DNA of 64,000 nt from Paenibacillus sp. J5C2022 (GTDB lineage: Bacteria > Bacillota > Bacilli > Paenibacillales > Paenibacillaceae). This document shows, piece by piece, positions 44,102 to 54,097 of this stretch (positions are counted from its first letter, which is position 1; each line of letters begins with the position of its first letter). Location of the stretch: NCBI RefSeq assembly GCF_025567625.1, contig NZ_JAOQJC010000017.1, forward strand, positions 62,001-126,000, given 5' to 3'. Both the position numbers and the translations under genes were made by a program. Below the pieces are notes generated by a model. That model saw only the letters and a program-made list of their open reading frames with translations. It ran no database searches and was not told the DNA's origin.

Positions 44102-45808
44102 TTACGCCCCCTTCAGTCCATGAGCCAGATCAAGCATTTCTTGTGCATGGTGCTTAGTTTTTTCCGTTACTTCCACGCCGCCAAGCATTCGCGCAAGCTC
44201 ATTGATTCTTCCCTCTGCCTGCAATTCCATGACTGATGTGGAAGTTCTGTTGGCGATGACGGCTTTCTTGATTTCGTAATGGTGATCGGACATGCAAGCG
44301 ACCTGCGGCAAGTGCGTAATGGAGAATACTTGACATCTGCCGGCAAGCCTGGACAGCTTCTCGGCGATTGCTTGCGCCGCTCTTCCGCTGACGCCCGTAT
44401 CCACCTCATCAAATATGAGCACCGGTATTTGGTCAATCTCCGCGAATATGCTCTTCAAGGCCAGCATGATGCGCGACATCTCCCCGCCTGATGCAATCTT
44501 GTTCAGCGGCTTCAACGGTTCCCCCGGATTCGTCGTCAGCATGAATACCGCTTCATCGGTACCCGTACTGTGCAATTGAATGCGCTCTCCCGTCTTGTCC
44601 CAGCCGCTGGACAATTCCACCTGGAATTCTGCGGACGGCATCTCCAGCCCTCTAAGCTCACTCACCACAGCCTCCGACAACTGTTTGGATGCGTGTCTGC
44701 GAAGTGCGGAGAGCTCCTTCGCCAATTTCGAAGCCTGCCTATACACCTTGTCCTCTCGAACGCGAAGCTGATCCAGCCATTCATCCTTGTTCTCGATTTT
44801 GTCTCGTTCTAATGTGGTTTTCTCCAAGTACGCCAATATGTCAGGAATAGTCTCTCCGTATTTGCGCTTCAATCCATTGATCATATCCAAGCGATCGTCT
44901 ACATGAGCAAGTCGTTCCGGATTCGATTCAATACCGTCCCTGTAATCGCGCAGTTGGTATGCCGCATCCTCCGCTTGATAGAATGCCGACTGAAGCTGCT
45001 CCAGAATGGGTCCCAGCCCTTCCTCGTCGTATTGAATCGTATCGGTAAGCTTGGCGACGGCCGTTCTGACGGCATCCAACCCGCCTCCTTCATTCAGCAA
45101 GCTGTAGGATTCCGACAGGGCGTGCATTCGTTTGTCTGCGTACAGAAGCAGCTTGCGTTCTTCCGCCAGCTCCTCATCCTCCCCCGGCTTCAGAGCCGCT
45201 GCCTGAATCTCTTCTACCTGGAAGCGGTAGAGATCCAGCATCTGCTCATTCCGCCTCGTGTGCTCACTCAATTCCTGCAGGGAACGGCGTACCTCCTGCA
45301 GCTCCTTATAGATTGCCCCGTATTGTCCCTTCCGTTCCAGAAGCAAGTCGCCGCCGTAGGCGTCCAGCCATTCCAGATGACGCTCGGTCCGCAGCAGGGA
45401 CTGATGCTCGTGCTGGCCGTGAATATTCACCAGACATTCTCCAATCTCACGAAGCATCGTCATCGTCACCAGTTGCCCGTTCACTCGGCTGCTGCTCTTG
45501 CCTTGCCGCGTCAGCTCCCTGCGAATGATGAGCATCTCCTCCCGGCTATGACTGACACCCAGCCGCTCAAGCACGCCCCACACCGGATGGTCCGCACTCA
45601 TATCGAACATGCCTTCCATCTCCGCCTTATCACAGCCGTACCTAACCATATCTGCGGAGCCGCGCCCCCCGACAATCAAGCTTAAAGCATCAATAAGAAT
45701 GGATTTCCCCGCACCCGTCTCGCCGGTTAGCACATGAAATCCGTTATGAAACGATACATTGACTTCCTCCAAAACAGCAAGATTGCGTATGGACAACTCA
45801 CGCAGCAT
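44102..45808 (-). CDS. recN: DNA repair protein RecN
   Basis: This SMC-like ATPase acts early at double-strand breaks. The 568 residues show Walker A GETGAGKSI at about residue 29, long coiled coils on either side of the centre (residues 150-370), the signature IASGGEMSRIMLALK and Walker B LIFDEVDTGVSG followed by SITHLPQVA. ATG follows AGGAGGT. It sits between argR and spoIVB, the standard Bacillales order. Confidence 0.97.
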   Translation of the reverse strand: MLRELSIRNLAVLEEVNVSFHNGFHVLTGETGAGKSILIDALSLIVGGRGSADMVRYGCDKAEMEGMFDMSADHPVWGVLERLGVSHSREEMLIIRRELTRQGKSSSRVNGQLVTMTMLREIGECLVNIHGQHEHQSLLRTERHLEWLDAYGGDLLLERKGQYGAIYKELQEVRRSLQELSEHTRRNEQMLDLYRFQVEEIQAAALKPGEDEELAEERKLLLYADKRMHALSESYSLLNEGGGLDAVRTAVAKLTDTIQYDEEGLGPILEQLQSAFYQAEDAAYQLRDYRDGIESNPERLAHVDDRLDMINGLKRKYGETIPDILAYLEKTTLERDKIENKDEWLDQLRVREDKVYRQASKLAKELSALRRHASKQLSEAVVSELRGLEMPSAEFQVELSSGWDKTGERIQLHSTGTDEAVFMLTTNPGEPLKPLNKIASGGEMSRIMLALKSIFAEIDQIPVLIFDEVDTGVSGRAAQAIAEKLSRLAGRCQVFSITHLPQVACMSDHHYEIKKAVIANRTSTSVMELQAEGRINELARMLGGVEVTEKTKHHAQEMLDLAHGLKGA

Positions 45809-45845
45809 GGTTATACCTCCTATATATAATAAACATTGTGTATCA

Positions 45846-46298
45846 TCAATTCAGCATTTCCAGCAGCCGCTCCACGACTTCTCCGCTTAGCTTCTTGCTG
45901 CGGCATATAATCAATATCGTATCGTCGCCGCAGATCGTCCCCATCACTTCCTGCCATTCCATACTGTCGATTAGCGCGCCAATCGCATTGGCCGTACCCG
46001 GCAAGCACTTCATCACGACGAGATTGTCGCTGTAATCAATATGGGCGAAGTGATCCAGAAGCGCCCGCTTCAGCTTGTGGACAGGATTCATGCGATGTAC
46101 ATCCATCGGAATGGAATACTTGTAGCGCCCTTCCGCAGCCGGCACCTTGATGAGCATTAATTCCTTCATGTCGCGCGATACGGTAGCTTGTGTCACTTGC
46201 ATGCCCGAAGTTCTGAGCGCTTCTACAAGCTCTTCTTGCGTCTCGATCTCCTGACTGGCTATAATTTCCCTAATCTTGAATTGTCTAAGCGCCTTCAT
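45846..46298 (-). CDS. argR: Arginine repressor/activator
   Basis: The 150-residue protein has a winged-helix N-terminus (KIREIIASQEIETQEELVEALR, then VTQATVSRDMKEL) and a C-terminal hexamerisation and arginine-binding domain with GTANAIGALIDSM and GTICGDDTILIICR. It represses arginine synthesis and activates catabolism in response to arginine (AhrC in Bacillus). It precedes recN, as in most Bacillales. A GGAGGAG site precedes the ATG. Confidence 0.96.
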   Translation of the reverse strand: MKALRQFKIREIIASQEIETQEELVEALRTSGMQVTQATVSRDMKELMLIKVPAAEGRYKYSIPMDVHRMNPVHKLKRALLDHFAHIDYSDNLVVMKCLPGTANAIGALIDSMEWQEVMGTICGDDTILIICRSKKLSGEVVERLLEMLN

Positions 46299-46320
46299 GG
46301 GCTCTCCTCCATTGATCCAT

Positions 46321-46788
46321 TCATTCGTTCGGCAGCCGGAACGATACCTTCCTCAAGATGCCGTCCTTGGCATCAACATACAGAACGCCGCTGCAGTCCG
46401 GCAGCAGCAGGGAGTAGACAAGTAATCTGTCTCTTACTCCGCTCGCCGTCCAATCCATCGGCAGCCTCTCTCTTGCCGTCTTCACAACGAACATCTCTTC
46501 GTCCTTCTCCGCTATGTAATCAATATAGAGTCTGGAACCCTGACCAAGTGGAGCCCCATCCATCTCAATATCCACCGGAACGGCGTGCTTGCCGGAGACA
46601 ACCTCGTAGCCCGAGCGCTGCAACAGCTGCACGTTGGCATCTTCGGAGTCGATCTTGCCGCCCTTCCCCAGCTTGATCCGATTCACGCTGACTGGTTCAT
46701 GAAGCCATCGGTAGAACGACCTGTAAGCCCATATCAATAGCAGACTGCCCGCAAGCAGCATGATGAACCAATCGCCATACGTCCCCAT
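46321..46788 (-). CDS. Unidentified single-span membrane protein
   Basis: From the ATG at 46788 (GGAGTG eight bases upstream) the product is 155 residues. One membrane helix lies at about residues 7-24 (WFIMLLAGSLLLIWAYR). A soluble domain of mixed alpha/beta pattern follows: GYEVVSGKHAVPVDIEMDG, then LYIDYIAEKDEEMFVVKTARE, VRDRLLVYSLLL and GVLYVDAKDGILRKVSF. The strand-Asp-strand-V-x-K-helix order faintly recalls PD-(D/E)xK nuclease folds, but the acidic residue before the Lys is Val, so no activity is claimed. The family was not recognised. It lies between tlyA and argR on the same strand. Confidence 0.7.
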   Translation of the reverse strand: MGTYGDWFIMLLAGSLLLIWAYRSFYRWLHEPVSVNRIKLGKGGKIDSEDANVQLLQRSGYEVVSGKHAVPVDIEMDGAPLGQGSRLYIDYIAEKDEEMFVVKTARERLPMDWTASGVRDRLLVYSLLLPDCSGVLYVDAKDGILRKVSFRLPNE

Positions 46789-46875
46789 CAATCCGACACT
46801 CCATTCTTCATGAACGCCATGAAGCGAACGTTTGTTCCATTGATTACAGTGTAGCAAACAGAAGGTGTTCCTGTA

Positions 46876-46915
46876 AAGAGAAAAGATGCCTAATCAGTAT
46901 CAAACTGTTGGCATC
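46876..46915 (-). terminator. Terminator downstream of tlyA
   Basis: GATGCC and GGCATC pair across a loop of about 19 bases and are followed on the minus strand by TTTTCTCTTT. It separates tlyA from the downstream membrane-protein gene. Confidence 0.65.
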
Positions 46916-46929
46916 CCTCATGCATTTAG

Positions 46930-47763
46930 TTATTCCTTGTTAGTGGTGAAAGTTCCTCTTGCTTCGTGCACGAGGTTATGGATACGCGCCTCATCCGGCA
47001 CGTCGGTGTTCGGCTCGCCCTTCCATATCCAATAAGCCAAAAACTCGATATTGCCTTCGCCGCCCGTTATTGGCGAGAATGTCAAGTTCTGCAGCAAGTA
47101 GCCGAGCTGTGCGGCCGCTTGCGTGACGGTTGCGATAACTTCCTTATGAACGGCAGGCTCCCTGACGACTCCCGACTTTCCGACCTTCTCGCGCCCCGCT
47201 TCGAATTGCGGCTTGATAAGCGCGACGACTCCCGATTCCCTCTCCAGCAGACCGGACAGAGCCGGCAAGATCAGCTTGAGCGATATGAAAGAGACGTCGA
47301 TGCTGGCGAAGGTAGGCTTCGGCCCTTGCAGCATATCGGGCTCCATGTAACGGAAGTTCGTACGCTCCATTACAGTAACTCTGTCGTCTTGTCTAAGCGA
47401 CCAGTCCAGCTGATTGTAGCCGACGTCGATCGCATACACATGAGCGGCGCCATGCTGCAGAGCGCAATCGGTGAATCCGCCAGTGGAGGCTCCGATATCG
47501 AGCATGGTCACACCCGTCAGCTCGATGCCGAACGACTTGACCGCTTTCTCCAGCTTGAGGCCGCCTCTGCTCACATAGGGATGAAGGGCGCCCTTGACTT
47601 TAATATGAGCGTCCCGCGGCACCTTCATTCCGCTTTTGTCTACCGGCTCTTCATTGACAAGCACCAGTCCCGCCATCAGCGCCTTCTTGGCTTTCTCCCG
47701 GCTATCGAAGTAACCGCGCTCAACGAGCAGTACATCTATTCGTTCCTTAACAACTGTTGTCAT
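46930..47763 (-). CDS. tlyA: TlyA-family rRNA methyltransferase / hemolysin-like protein
   Basis: The 277-residue protein has an N-terminal S4 RNA-binding domain (ERIDVLLVERGYFDSREKAKKALMAGLV) and an FtsJ-like methyltransferase domain. The AdoMet loop is MLDIGASTGGFTDCAL; ASIDVSFISLKLILP and VALIKPQFEAGREKVG follow. It probably methylates ribose in ribosomal RNA; hemolysis reported for the family is less certain. ATG at 47763 follows GGGGAG. It lies between dxs and argR as Bacillus yqxC. Confidence 0.92.
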   Translation of the reverse strand: MTTVVKERIDVLLVERGYFDSREKAKKALMAGLVLVNEEPVDKSGMKVPRDAHIKVKGALHPYVSRGGLKLEKAVKSFGIELTGVTMLDIGASTGGFTDCALQHGAAHVYAIDVGYNQLDWSLRQDDRVTVMERTNFRYMEPDMLQGPKPTFASIDVSFISLKLILPALSGLLERESGVVALIKPQFEAGREKVGKSGVVREPAVHKEVIATVTQAAAQLGYLLQNLTFSPITGGEGNIEFLAYWIWKGEPNTDVPDEARIHNLVHEARGTFTTNKE

Positions 47764-47818
47764 CCTTGATACTCCCCGGTACACTCCGCATGAAGTTATG
47801 CGGATATCCCATTGCAAT

Positions 47819-49720
47819 TTATGATTGTCCCGTTACCCGCTTGATCACCTTGGGCTGCATCCGGCGTATTTCATCCGCCAGCCGCTCAGCGGTAAGGCCC
47901 GCTTCGCGACGCTGTTCCTTAATGGAACCATGCTCCACGAACAGATCGGGAACGCCTATCGGGCGTACGATCATGTCATCCAGCCCGCTTGAAGCGTAGA
48001 ACTCCAATACGGCGCTGCCCAGTCCTCCAAGCTCGCAAGCTTCTTCGATCACGACAAGCCGCTTCCCTAGATGCGCAAGGGATTGAAGCTTCGCTTCATC
48101 CAGTGGCTTGATGAATCTGGCGTTGATCACTTCGACATTGATGCCTTCGCGCTTCAGCATGTCCGCCGCTTCCTCCGCTACGCCCAGCATCGGGCCAAGC
48201 GCAGCGATCGCATAAGAGGAGTCGCCTTCTCTGACAGTCTCCCACGAGCCGATTGGAATAAGAAGCGGATCTTGCTCCAGCTGTACGCCCAATCCGTTAA
48301 TCCGGGGATAGCGTAAGGCGATGGGACCTTCATCGTATGCCAACGCCGTCTTCAGCATGCTCCTCAGCTCATTCTCATCCTTCGGCATCATAATGACAAG
48401 GTTCGGAATATGTCTGAGGAAGGCGATATCGTACACGCCTTGATGCGTCTCGCCGTCCGGGCCTACGAAGCCTGCGCGGTCAATGGCGAACACTACATTC
48501 AGGTTTTGACGGCATATGTCATGCACGACCTGGTCGTATGCACGCTGCAGGAAGGTGGAGTACACCGCGTATACCGGCTTCATGCCCTCCATTGCCAGCG
48601 CAGCGGACATCGTGGCTGCATGCTGCTCCGCAATGCCGACATCGATCATCCGGCCGGGAAAGCGTTCGGCAAATTCGATCAGACCGGAGCCGCTCGGCAT
48701 GGCAGGCGTGACGGCTACAATTCGCTCGTCTTGCTCGGCCAGTTGTATCAGCATGTCGCCGAATACTTTCGTATACATCGGCGGACCGACCGCTTTCACC
48801 ATCTGTCCCGATTCAATCTTGTACGGAGAAGCGCCGTGCCACTTGTGCGAGTCCGCTTCAGCAGGTGAGTAGCCCTTCCCTTTCACCGTCAGTACGTGTA
48901 CAAGCACCGGACCCGGAATGGAATCCGCCTGCTTCATAATGTCCAGCAATTGACTTGTATCATGTCCGTCAACCGGTCCAAGATAAGTAAGACCGAATTG
49001 CTCGAACAGGATGCCGCTGACAAGCAAATACTTCAGACTTCCCTTGAAGCGCTCCGCTGTCTTGGCCAGCTTGCCGCCAATGGCAGGAATCTTGTTCAGC
49101 AGATGATGAAGCTCTTCCTTCGCTTTCTGGTAATGACGGTCAGAGCGGATTTTGCCCAAGTAATGATGAAGCGCACCTACGTTCGGAGCGATCGACATCT
49201 CGTTGTCGTTCAAGACGACGATCATGTTGCTCTTCTCATGGCCGATGTGATTCAGCGCTTCCAGCGCCATGCCGCCCGTAAGCGCGCCGTCGCCGATGAC
49301 AGCTACGACGCGATTGTTCTCTCCACGCAGATCGCGTGCCAGCGCCATACCCATCGCCGCGGACAGGGAAGTGCTGCTGTGACCGGCTTCCCACACGTCA
49401 TGCTCGCTTTCGGAACGCTTGACGAATCCGCACAACCCTTTATATTGCCGTAGCGAGTCGAATTTGTCCTTGCGGCCCGTCAATATTTTGTGCACATACG
49501 ATTGATGACCTACGTCGAATATGAATTTGTCCCGAGGACTATCGAATAAATAATGCATGACCAATGTCAGCTCTACCACACCAAGATTGGGTGCCAGATG
49601 ACCGCCGGTTACCGACAGCTTCTCAATAAGAAATTGCCTGATCTCCTCGGCAAGTTCATCCAGCTGCGCCGGCTTCAACGTCTTCAAATCTTGTGGTCCC
49701 GTTATTCCATCAAGCAGCAC
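47819..49720 (-). CDS. dxs: 1-deoxy-D-xylulose-5-phosphate synthase
   Basis: This thiamine enzyme condenses pyruvate with glyceraldehyde-3-phosphate to open the MEP isoprenoid pathway. The 633 residues show [16 protein letters not shown], the thiamine diphosphate motif [17 protein letters not shown] to [12 protein letters not shown], and the Pyr domain [17 protein letters not shown]. The initiator appears to be GTG after GAGGT. It follows ispA in a typical exonuclease VII-ispA-dxs group. The 125-base gap before it shows no gene. Confidence 0.96.
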   Translation of the reverse strand: MLLDGITGPQDLKTLKPAQLDELAEEIRQFLIEKLSVTGGHLAPNLGVVELTLVMHYLFDSPRDKFIFDVGHQSYVHKILTGRKDKFDSLRQYKGLCGFVKRSESEHDVWEAGHSSTSLSAAMGMALARDLRGENNRVVAVIGDGALTGGMALEALNHIGHEKSNMIVVLNDNEMSIAPNVGALHHYLGKIRSDRHYQKAKEELHHLLNKIPAIGGKLAKTAERFKGSLKYLLVSGILFEQFGLTYLGPVDGHDTSQLLDIMKQADSIPGPVLVHVLTVKGKGYSPAEADSHKWHGASPYKIESGQMVKAVGPPMYTKVFGDMLIQLAEQDERIVAVTPAMPSGSGLIEFAERFPGRMIDVGIAEQHAATMSAALAMEGMKPVYAVYSTFLQRAYDQVVHDICRQNLNVVFAIDRAGFVGPDGETHQGVYDIAFLRHIPNLVIMMPKDENELRSMLKTALAYDEGPIALRYPRINGLGVQLEQDPLLIPIGSWETVREGDSSYAIAALGPMLGVAEEAADMLKREGINVEVINARFIKPLDEAKLQSLAHLGKRLVVIEEACELGGLGSAVLEFYASSGLDDMIVRPIGVPDLFVEHGSIKEQRREAGLTAERLADEIRRMQPKVIKRVTGQS

Positions 49721-49845
49721 AGTGCTTACCTCGCTTTCACAGAGAGTCTCGATTTCCAGTTCTCCCCTTTAAACGTCTACATTTTACCCATTATAGCATA
49801 TACGTTACAATGCCACCAAAGTTGCACCGAACTCTCAAGCGGGAA

Positions 49846-50760
49846 TTAATGATCGCGGCGCAACAAATAATCGGCAATCTGCAGCAGTCGGTCCGGCTCG
49901 GCAAGCCTTGCGCTGGCTATGGCTGATTTCGCTTCCTGGGTCAGCGACGCCACCTTGGCCTTGCTCTCCTCAAGGCCGATCAAATAGGGATAAGTCACTT
50001 TATTCTGCTCGACATCGCCTTGCGTCTTCTTCCCAAGCTTACCTTCGTCTCCAATCACATCCAGAATGTCGTCTTGAATCTGGAAGGCAAGTCCCAGATT
50101 GCGACCGTACAGCGCGAGACAGTCAAGCTGCTGCTTGTCCGCCCCTCCTATTCGACCCCCTGCCGTGACGGAGAATCGGATCAGGTCGCTTGTCTTGTGC
50201 AAGTGAATATATTCCAGCTCTTCGATTGAGGTTACGCCTTGCTCGCCGAGCATGTCGGCGGCTTGACCTCCGACCATTCCTGCTGCTCCGGACAGCAGCG
50301 ATAATTCTTCAACGACGGCAAGGAGCACATCCGGAGCGACGCTGCCGCAGCGGGCAGCTCCGGCTACGAGGCCGAACGCATGCGTCAGCAGCGCATCGCC
50401 GGCCAGTATGGCCATCGCCTCGCCATATACTTTATGATTCGTCGGCTTGCCGCGGCGGTAATCGTCGTCGTCCATCGCCGGCAAGTCATCGTGGATAAGC
50501 GAATACGTATGTATGAATTCAACGGCGCAGGCGACAGGCATCGCTTGCGCCGCGTCGCCGGAATCGCCTTTGACAGCGGCGGCCGCCGTCATAACAAGGG
50601 CGGGACGAATCCGTTTCCCGCCGGCTTGAAGCGAATACAGCATCGCCTCCCGCAGACGGTTCGGTATATGTCCCCAGCCGTCAAGTGCACTCGTCAGCGC
50701 TTCCTCGACCTCCGCAGCGCGCCGCATCAAATAATCGTTAATTGACATGCTCGTTTCCAA
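49846..50760 (-). CDS. ispA: Polyprenyl (farnesyl/geranyl) diphosphate synthase
   Basis: The 304-residue trans-prenyltransferase has the first Asp-rich motif IHDDLPAMDDDDYRRGKP, the second FQIQDDILDVIGD and LQAGGKRIRP for isopentenyl diphosphate. It makes farnesyl diphosphate for undecaprenyl and quinone pathways. Start is a TTG at 50760, seven bases after AAAGGGG, which lies within the last codons of xseB. The next gene, dxs, supplies the same pathway. Confidence 0.94.
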   Translation of the reverse strand: METSMSINDYLMRRAAEVEEALTSALDGWGHIPNRLREAMLYSLQAGGKRIRPALVMTAAAAVKGDSGDAAQAMPVACAVEFIHTYSLIHDDLPAMDDDDYRRGKPTNHKVYGEAMAILAGDALLTHAFGLVAGAARCGSVAPDVLLAVVEELSLLSGAAGMVGGQAADMLGEQGVTSIEELEYIHLHKTSDLIRFSVTAGGRIGGADKQQLDCLALYGRNLGLAFQIQDDILDVIGDEGKLGKKTQGDVEQNKVTYPYLIGLEESKAKVASLTQEAKSAIASARLAEPDRLLQIADYLLRRDH

Positions 50761-50762
50761 GC

Positions 50763-51017
50763 CTATTCCCCTTTATCTTCATTTGCGATCGCAAACGTTT
50801 TTTTCTGAAAGCCTTCGCCCGACTGAATCAGCGTTTCTATCTTGCTCTCCACCAGTTCCAGCTTGCCTCCGCAAAGCTGCGACAGAGCCATTCCCTCCTG
50901 GAACAATCCGATGGCCGTCTCCAGAGGTACATCCCCGTTCTCCAGCTTCGTTACGATTGCTTCAAGGCGTTCCATCGCTTCCTCGAAGCTGAGCTCGTTC
51001 ATCTCTTTATTGTCCAC
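50763..51017 (-). CDS. xseB: Exodeoxyribonuclease VII small subunit
   Basis: The 84-residue helical protein has the XseB core LSFEEAMERLEAIVTKLENGDVPLE and LFQEGMALSQLCGGKLELVESKIETL. It binds XseA to form exonuclease VII. The GTG at 51017, eight bases after GGGAGAG and two bases after the xseA stop, fits better than an upstream TTG that would overlap xseA. Confidence 0.93.
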   Translation of the reverse strand: MDNKEMNELSFEEAMERLEAIVTKLENGDVPLETAIGLFQEGMALSQLCGGKLELVESKIETLIQSGEGFQKKTFAIANEDKGE

Positions 51018-51019
51018 CG

Positions 51020-52372
51020 TTATCGCTCTCCCTTCAACGACTGTACTTGACAAAGCATATAACCGTCGGACAATCTTACATTCACTTCATCGCCGACGCT
51101 TGCATCTTGAATGGATGTGATCAGACGTTCTTCCTTGGCATCGTACGCCAGACTGTAGCCTCTAGCCATCACCTTAAGCGGACTAAGCGCATCCAATTGG
51201 CGAACGGCGCTGCCGACTCTCCCTTTCTGCTCCTTCACGAGCGCGCTCATGGCGCTCTCCAGCGAGCGGGAAGACGCTTGCAAGCGCTTCGCGGCGTAAC
51301 GCACGCTCTCACCCGGATGATGTGCAGCCAAGGAGGCGTTCAGCCGCTGCAGCCTGGATTCCTCACGATCCACCAGCCGCAAGGCGCGCTGCTGCAGCAG
51401 CTCCTTCATGCGGTCAAGCTGTTGAGCCTGTTCCAGCAGATAGCGGCGCGGATGAAGGAAGAACGGCGATCGCCGAATACGCAGCAATCGCTCCTTCTCC
51501 ATGCCGACTCTGCCCGTGAGCGCCGATGCGAGCCGCTGCCGCAGGCGAGACAGCTGCTGCTCCAGCTCGACCAGATGCGGTACGGCCAGCTCTGCCGCGG
51601 CCGTAGGCGTCGCCGCCCTCACATCGGCTGCGAAGTCGGCAATCGTATAATCCGTCTCGTGGCCAACCGCGCTGATGACCGGAATCGAAGAGGACGCGAT
51701 CGCCCTTGCCACAGCCTCCTCATTGAATGCCCACAGCTCCTCAAGCGATCCGCCTCCTCTCCCGACGATCAGCACATCGCATTGCCCGAATCTGTTCATG
51801 GCTTGGATCGCCGCCGCAATATCGGGAGCGGCGGCTTTCCCCTGTACGAGCACGGGATAGATATAGATCGGGATAACAGGGTATCTGCGCTGAAGTGTCG
51901 TTATGATATCTCGTACAGCTGCGCCCGTAGGCGATGTGATGATTCCGATCCCGGAAGGGTAGCGAGGCAGCGGGCGCTTGCGCGCGGCCGAGAATAGACC
52001 TTCCGCTTCCAGCCTGCCCTTCAGCTGTTCGTAAGCCAGATACAGACTCCCGATTCCGTCCGGCTGCATGGCATGTACATAGAATTGATAATTGCCGTCC
52101 CGTTCGAACACCGATATGTTGCCGCGTGCGATCACTCCGGCGCCTTCCTTCGGCAAGAAGGGCAGCCTTGCATTATGGGATGCGAACATGACGCATTTGA
52201 TGCGGCTGTCCCGGTCCTTCAGCGTGAAGTACATATGTCCGCTGGAATGGTGCGTGAAGTTGGATATCTCTCCGCGCAGCCACACATCGCCGAGCACAAT
52301 ATCGTTATCCAGCTTCACCCGAATATATTTGTTGATTTCCTTAATGGAATAAATGCGCGGCGTCTCCTTCAT
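51020..52372 (-). CDS. xseA: Exodeoxyribonuclease VII large subunit
   Basis: The 450-residue catalytic subunit degrades single-stranded DNA to oligonucleotides. An N-terminal OB fold (LGDVWLRGEISNFTHHSSGHMYFTLKD) is followed by the catalytic domain with GIITSPTGAAVRDI, VLIVGRGGGSLEELWAFN and SAVGHETDYTIADFAAD..RAATPTAAAE, then a coiled-coil arm. ATG at 52372 has AAGGAG 11 bases upstream; a GTG at 52384, overlapping the folD stop, is the alternative. Confidence 0.95.
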   Translation of the reverse strand: MKETPRIYSIKEINKYIRVKLDNDIVLGDVWLRGEISNFTHHSSGHMYFTLKDRDSRIKCVMFASHNARLPFLPKEGAGVIARGNISVFERDGNYQFYVHAMQPDGIGSLYLAYEQLKGRLEAEGLFSAARKRPLPRYPSGIGIITSPTGAAVRDIITTLQRRYPVIPIYIYPVLVQGKAAAPDIAAAIQAMNRFGQCDVLIVGRGGGSLEELWAFNEEAVARAIASSSIPVISAVGHETDYTIADFAADVRAATPTAAAELAVPHLVELEQQLSRLRQRLASALTGRVGMEKERLLRIRRSPFFLHPRRYLLEQAQQLDRMKELLQQRALRLVDREESRLQRLNASLAAHHPGESVRYAAKRLQASSRSLESAMSALVKEQKGRVGSAVRQLDALSPLKVMARGYSLAYDAKEERLITSIQDASVGDEVNVRLSDGYMLCQVQSLKGER

Positions 52373-52380
52373 AGAGGGAG

Positions 52381-53241
52381 TCACTCCTTCACGCTATTCG
52401 CTTTTTTGGCTGCCTTCACCGTATTGCTCATCAGCATCGTAATTGTCATAGGGCCTACTCCGCCTGGAACAGGCGTGATGTAACCGGCAGCTGCGGCACA
52501 ATCGTCGTAGTCCACATCCCCGGCAAGCTTCCCGTTAGCCAGACGGTTGATGCCCACATCAATGACGACTGCGCCCGGCTTGACGTAGCGGCTGTCGATC
52601 GCTTTCGCCTTGCCGATCGCGACGACCAGAATGTCGGCGCTTCTAGCCAGCTCTTCCATATTGGCCGTGCGGGAGTGGCACATCGTAACCGTCGCGTTCT
52701 CACGCAGCAGCAGCATCGCGACAGGCTTGCCTACGATGTTGCTTCTCCCGATGACAACCGCATGCTTGCCTGCAATGTCAGTTCCGCTCCGCTTAATAAG
52801 CTCTATTACTCCCGCAGGGGTGCAGGGCAGAAGACTGTCATCGCCGATTACGAGATTGCCTACGCTAACGGGGTGGAAGCCGTCCACATCCTTCTCCGGC
52901 GCAATCGCGTCGATGACCGCCTTCTCGTTAATATGCGACGGAAGCGGAAGTTGAACCAGTATGCCGTTAATGGAGGCTTGTCCATTCAGCTTGTCAATAA
53001 GCGCAAGCAGCTCTTCTTCGCTTGTGTTATCAGCCAGCCGGTGCACTTCGGAATAGATGCCCATGCTATGGCAAGCTTTCTCCTTGGAGCCGACATACAC
53101 CTTGGAAGCGGGATCTTCTCCGACCAGCACCACAGCCAGTCCGGGAACGATGCCCTGATCCTTCAGCTTGGCAACTTCTGCCGTCAGGTCTTCCCTAATT
53201 TCCTCTGCGATCTTTTTGCCTTCTATTCTCTGTGCGCTCAT
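52381..53241 (-). CDS. folD: Methylenetetrahydrofolate dehydrogenase / cyclohydrolase
   Basis: This bifunctional enzyme interconverts 5,10-methylene- and 10-formyl-tetrahydrofolate with NADP. The 286 residues contain [15 protein letters not shown] with the catalytic Lys, the substrate-site [14 protein letters not shown], the [10 protein letters not shown] signature and the nucleotide loop [15 protein letters not shown] follows AAAGGGGA. It sits between nusB and xseA as in Bacillus. Confidence 0.96.
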   Translation of the reverse strand: MSAQRIEGKKIAEEIREDLTAEVAKLKDQGIVPGLAVVLVGEDPASKVYVGSKEKACHSMGIYSEVHRLADNTSEEELLALIDKLNGQASINGILVQLPLPSHINEKAVIDAIAPEKDVDGFHPVSVGNLVIGDDSLLPCTPAGVIELIKRSGTDIAGKHAVVIGRSNIVGKPVAMLLLRENATVTMCHSRTANMEELARSADILVVAIGKAKAIDSRYVKPGAVVIDVGINRLANGKLAGDVDYDDCAAAAGYITPVPGGVGPMTITMLMSNTVKAAKKANSVKE

Positions 53242-53278
53242 GAACGATCGTTTCCCCTTTGCAAGATGAATTTGACGT

Positions 53279-53725
53279 TTACTTGTTTCCCTTCAGCTGT
53301 TCCAGCTCTTTCAGCAGCTTCCCAAGCACGCCATTGACGAATTTGCCGGATTCCTCCGTACCGAAGTGCTTGGCTAATTCAATTGCTTCATTAATGGCGG
53401 CCTTAGGCGGCACATCGTCGCGATAGACCATCTCATAGCAAGCCAGCCTGAGCACTTGACGGTCTACCCGAGACAAGCGATCCACATTCCATCCTGTCAA
53501 AAACTGCTGAAGCAAATCGTCGATCGCCCGTTTGTTCTGCTGCACCCCATATATAAGGCTGCGCGCGAACTCGCCAGTTTGATCCGTTCGCTTGCCCGCT
53601 CCTTTTTCCTCGTCCTGCTCCAGCTCCTCCAGAAGCATATCCACTGCTTCCGCGGCCGTTACTTCATTCATTTCCATCTGATACAGCCCGGATACGGCTA
53701 TTTCTCTTGCGACTCTACGTTTCAT
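53279..53725 (-). CDS. nusB: Transcription antitermination factor NusB
   Basis: The 148-residue all-helical protein binds boxA RNA with NusE (S10) and helps rRNA transcription. Family segments are [40 protein letters not shown] and [29 protein letters not shown] (fragments only). ATG follows GGAGGTCAC. A strong terminator just upstream means it is read from its own promoter or by read-through. Confidence 0.95.
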   Translation of the reverse strand: MKRRVAREIAVSGLYQMEMNEVTAAEAVDMLLEELEQDEEKGAGKRTDQTGEFARSLIYGVQQNKRAIDDLLQQFLTGWNVDRLSRVDRQVLRLACYEMVYRDDVPPKAAINEAIELAKHFGTEESGKFVNGVLGKLLKELEQLKGNK

Positions 53726-53771
53726 GTGACCTCCATGGCATTCATGCCGAATCTAATGTGTCTCCTGCCCC

Positions 53772-53844
53772 AAAAAAACCTATGATCTCCTCCCTGCCCC
53801 AAATAGCGGCAGCCCGATATCCGGAGTACGGAGGAGACCACAGG
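53772..53844 (-). terminator. Terminator of the Asp23-AmaP-DUF2273 cluster
   Basis: A 15-pair stem with two mismatches (CCTATGATCTCCTCC side at 53779) closes a loop of about 36 bases and is followed on the minus strand by seven T residues. It begins directly after the DUF2273 stop. Confidence 0.7.
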
Positions 53845-53845
53845 A

Positions 53846-54076
53846 TCATCTGAATGGCCGAAATCGCTCCATAAGCTCATACCAAAGTTTTCTCCATGGA
53901 ACGAGCGGACCATTCGACATTTCTTTTAATTTTCCGAACCAGTAGCCGGCGCCGATCAGCAGCGCCACGAAAAGCATATCCCAAAAGCCGGAAATCAAAT
54001 ATATGATTCCGAACATCAACCCTGCGGCAGCGCCTATTATCCGCTTCCAGTAGACGGACCACAATTCCCTCCACAT
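53846..54076 (-). CDS. DUF2273 family small membrane protein
   Basis: The 76-residue protein has two close membrane helices (about residues 14-45, IIGAAAGLMFGIIYLISGFWDMLFVALLIGAG in outline) between basic ends. DUF2273 proteins are commonly encoded beside Asp23 and AmaP genes and are thought to help place them at the membrane. ATG at 54076 is nine bases after GAGGTG; a GTG four codons earlier overlaps that site. Confidence 0.8.
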   Translation of the reverse strand: MWRELWSVYWKRIIGAAAGLMFGIIYLISGFWDMLFVALLIGAGYWFGKLKEMSNGPLVPWRKLWYELMERFRPFR

Positions 54077-54097
54077 CGGCATGTTCACCTCTATTCC

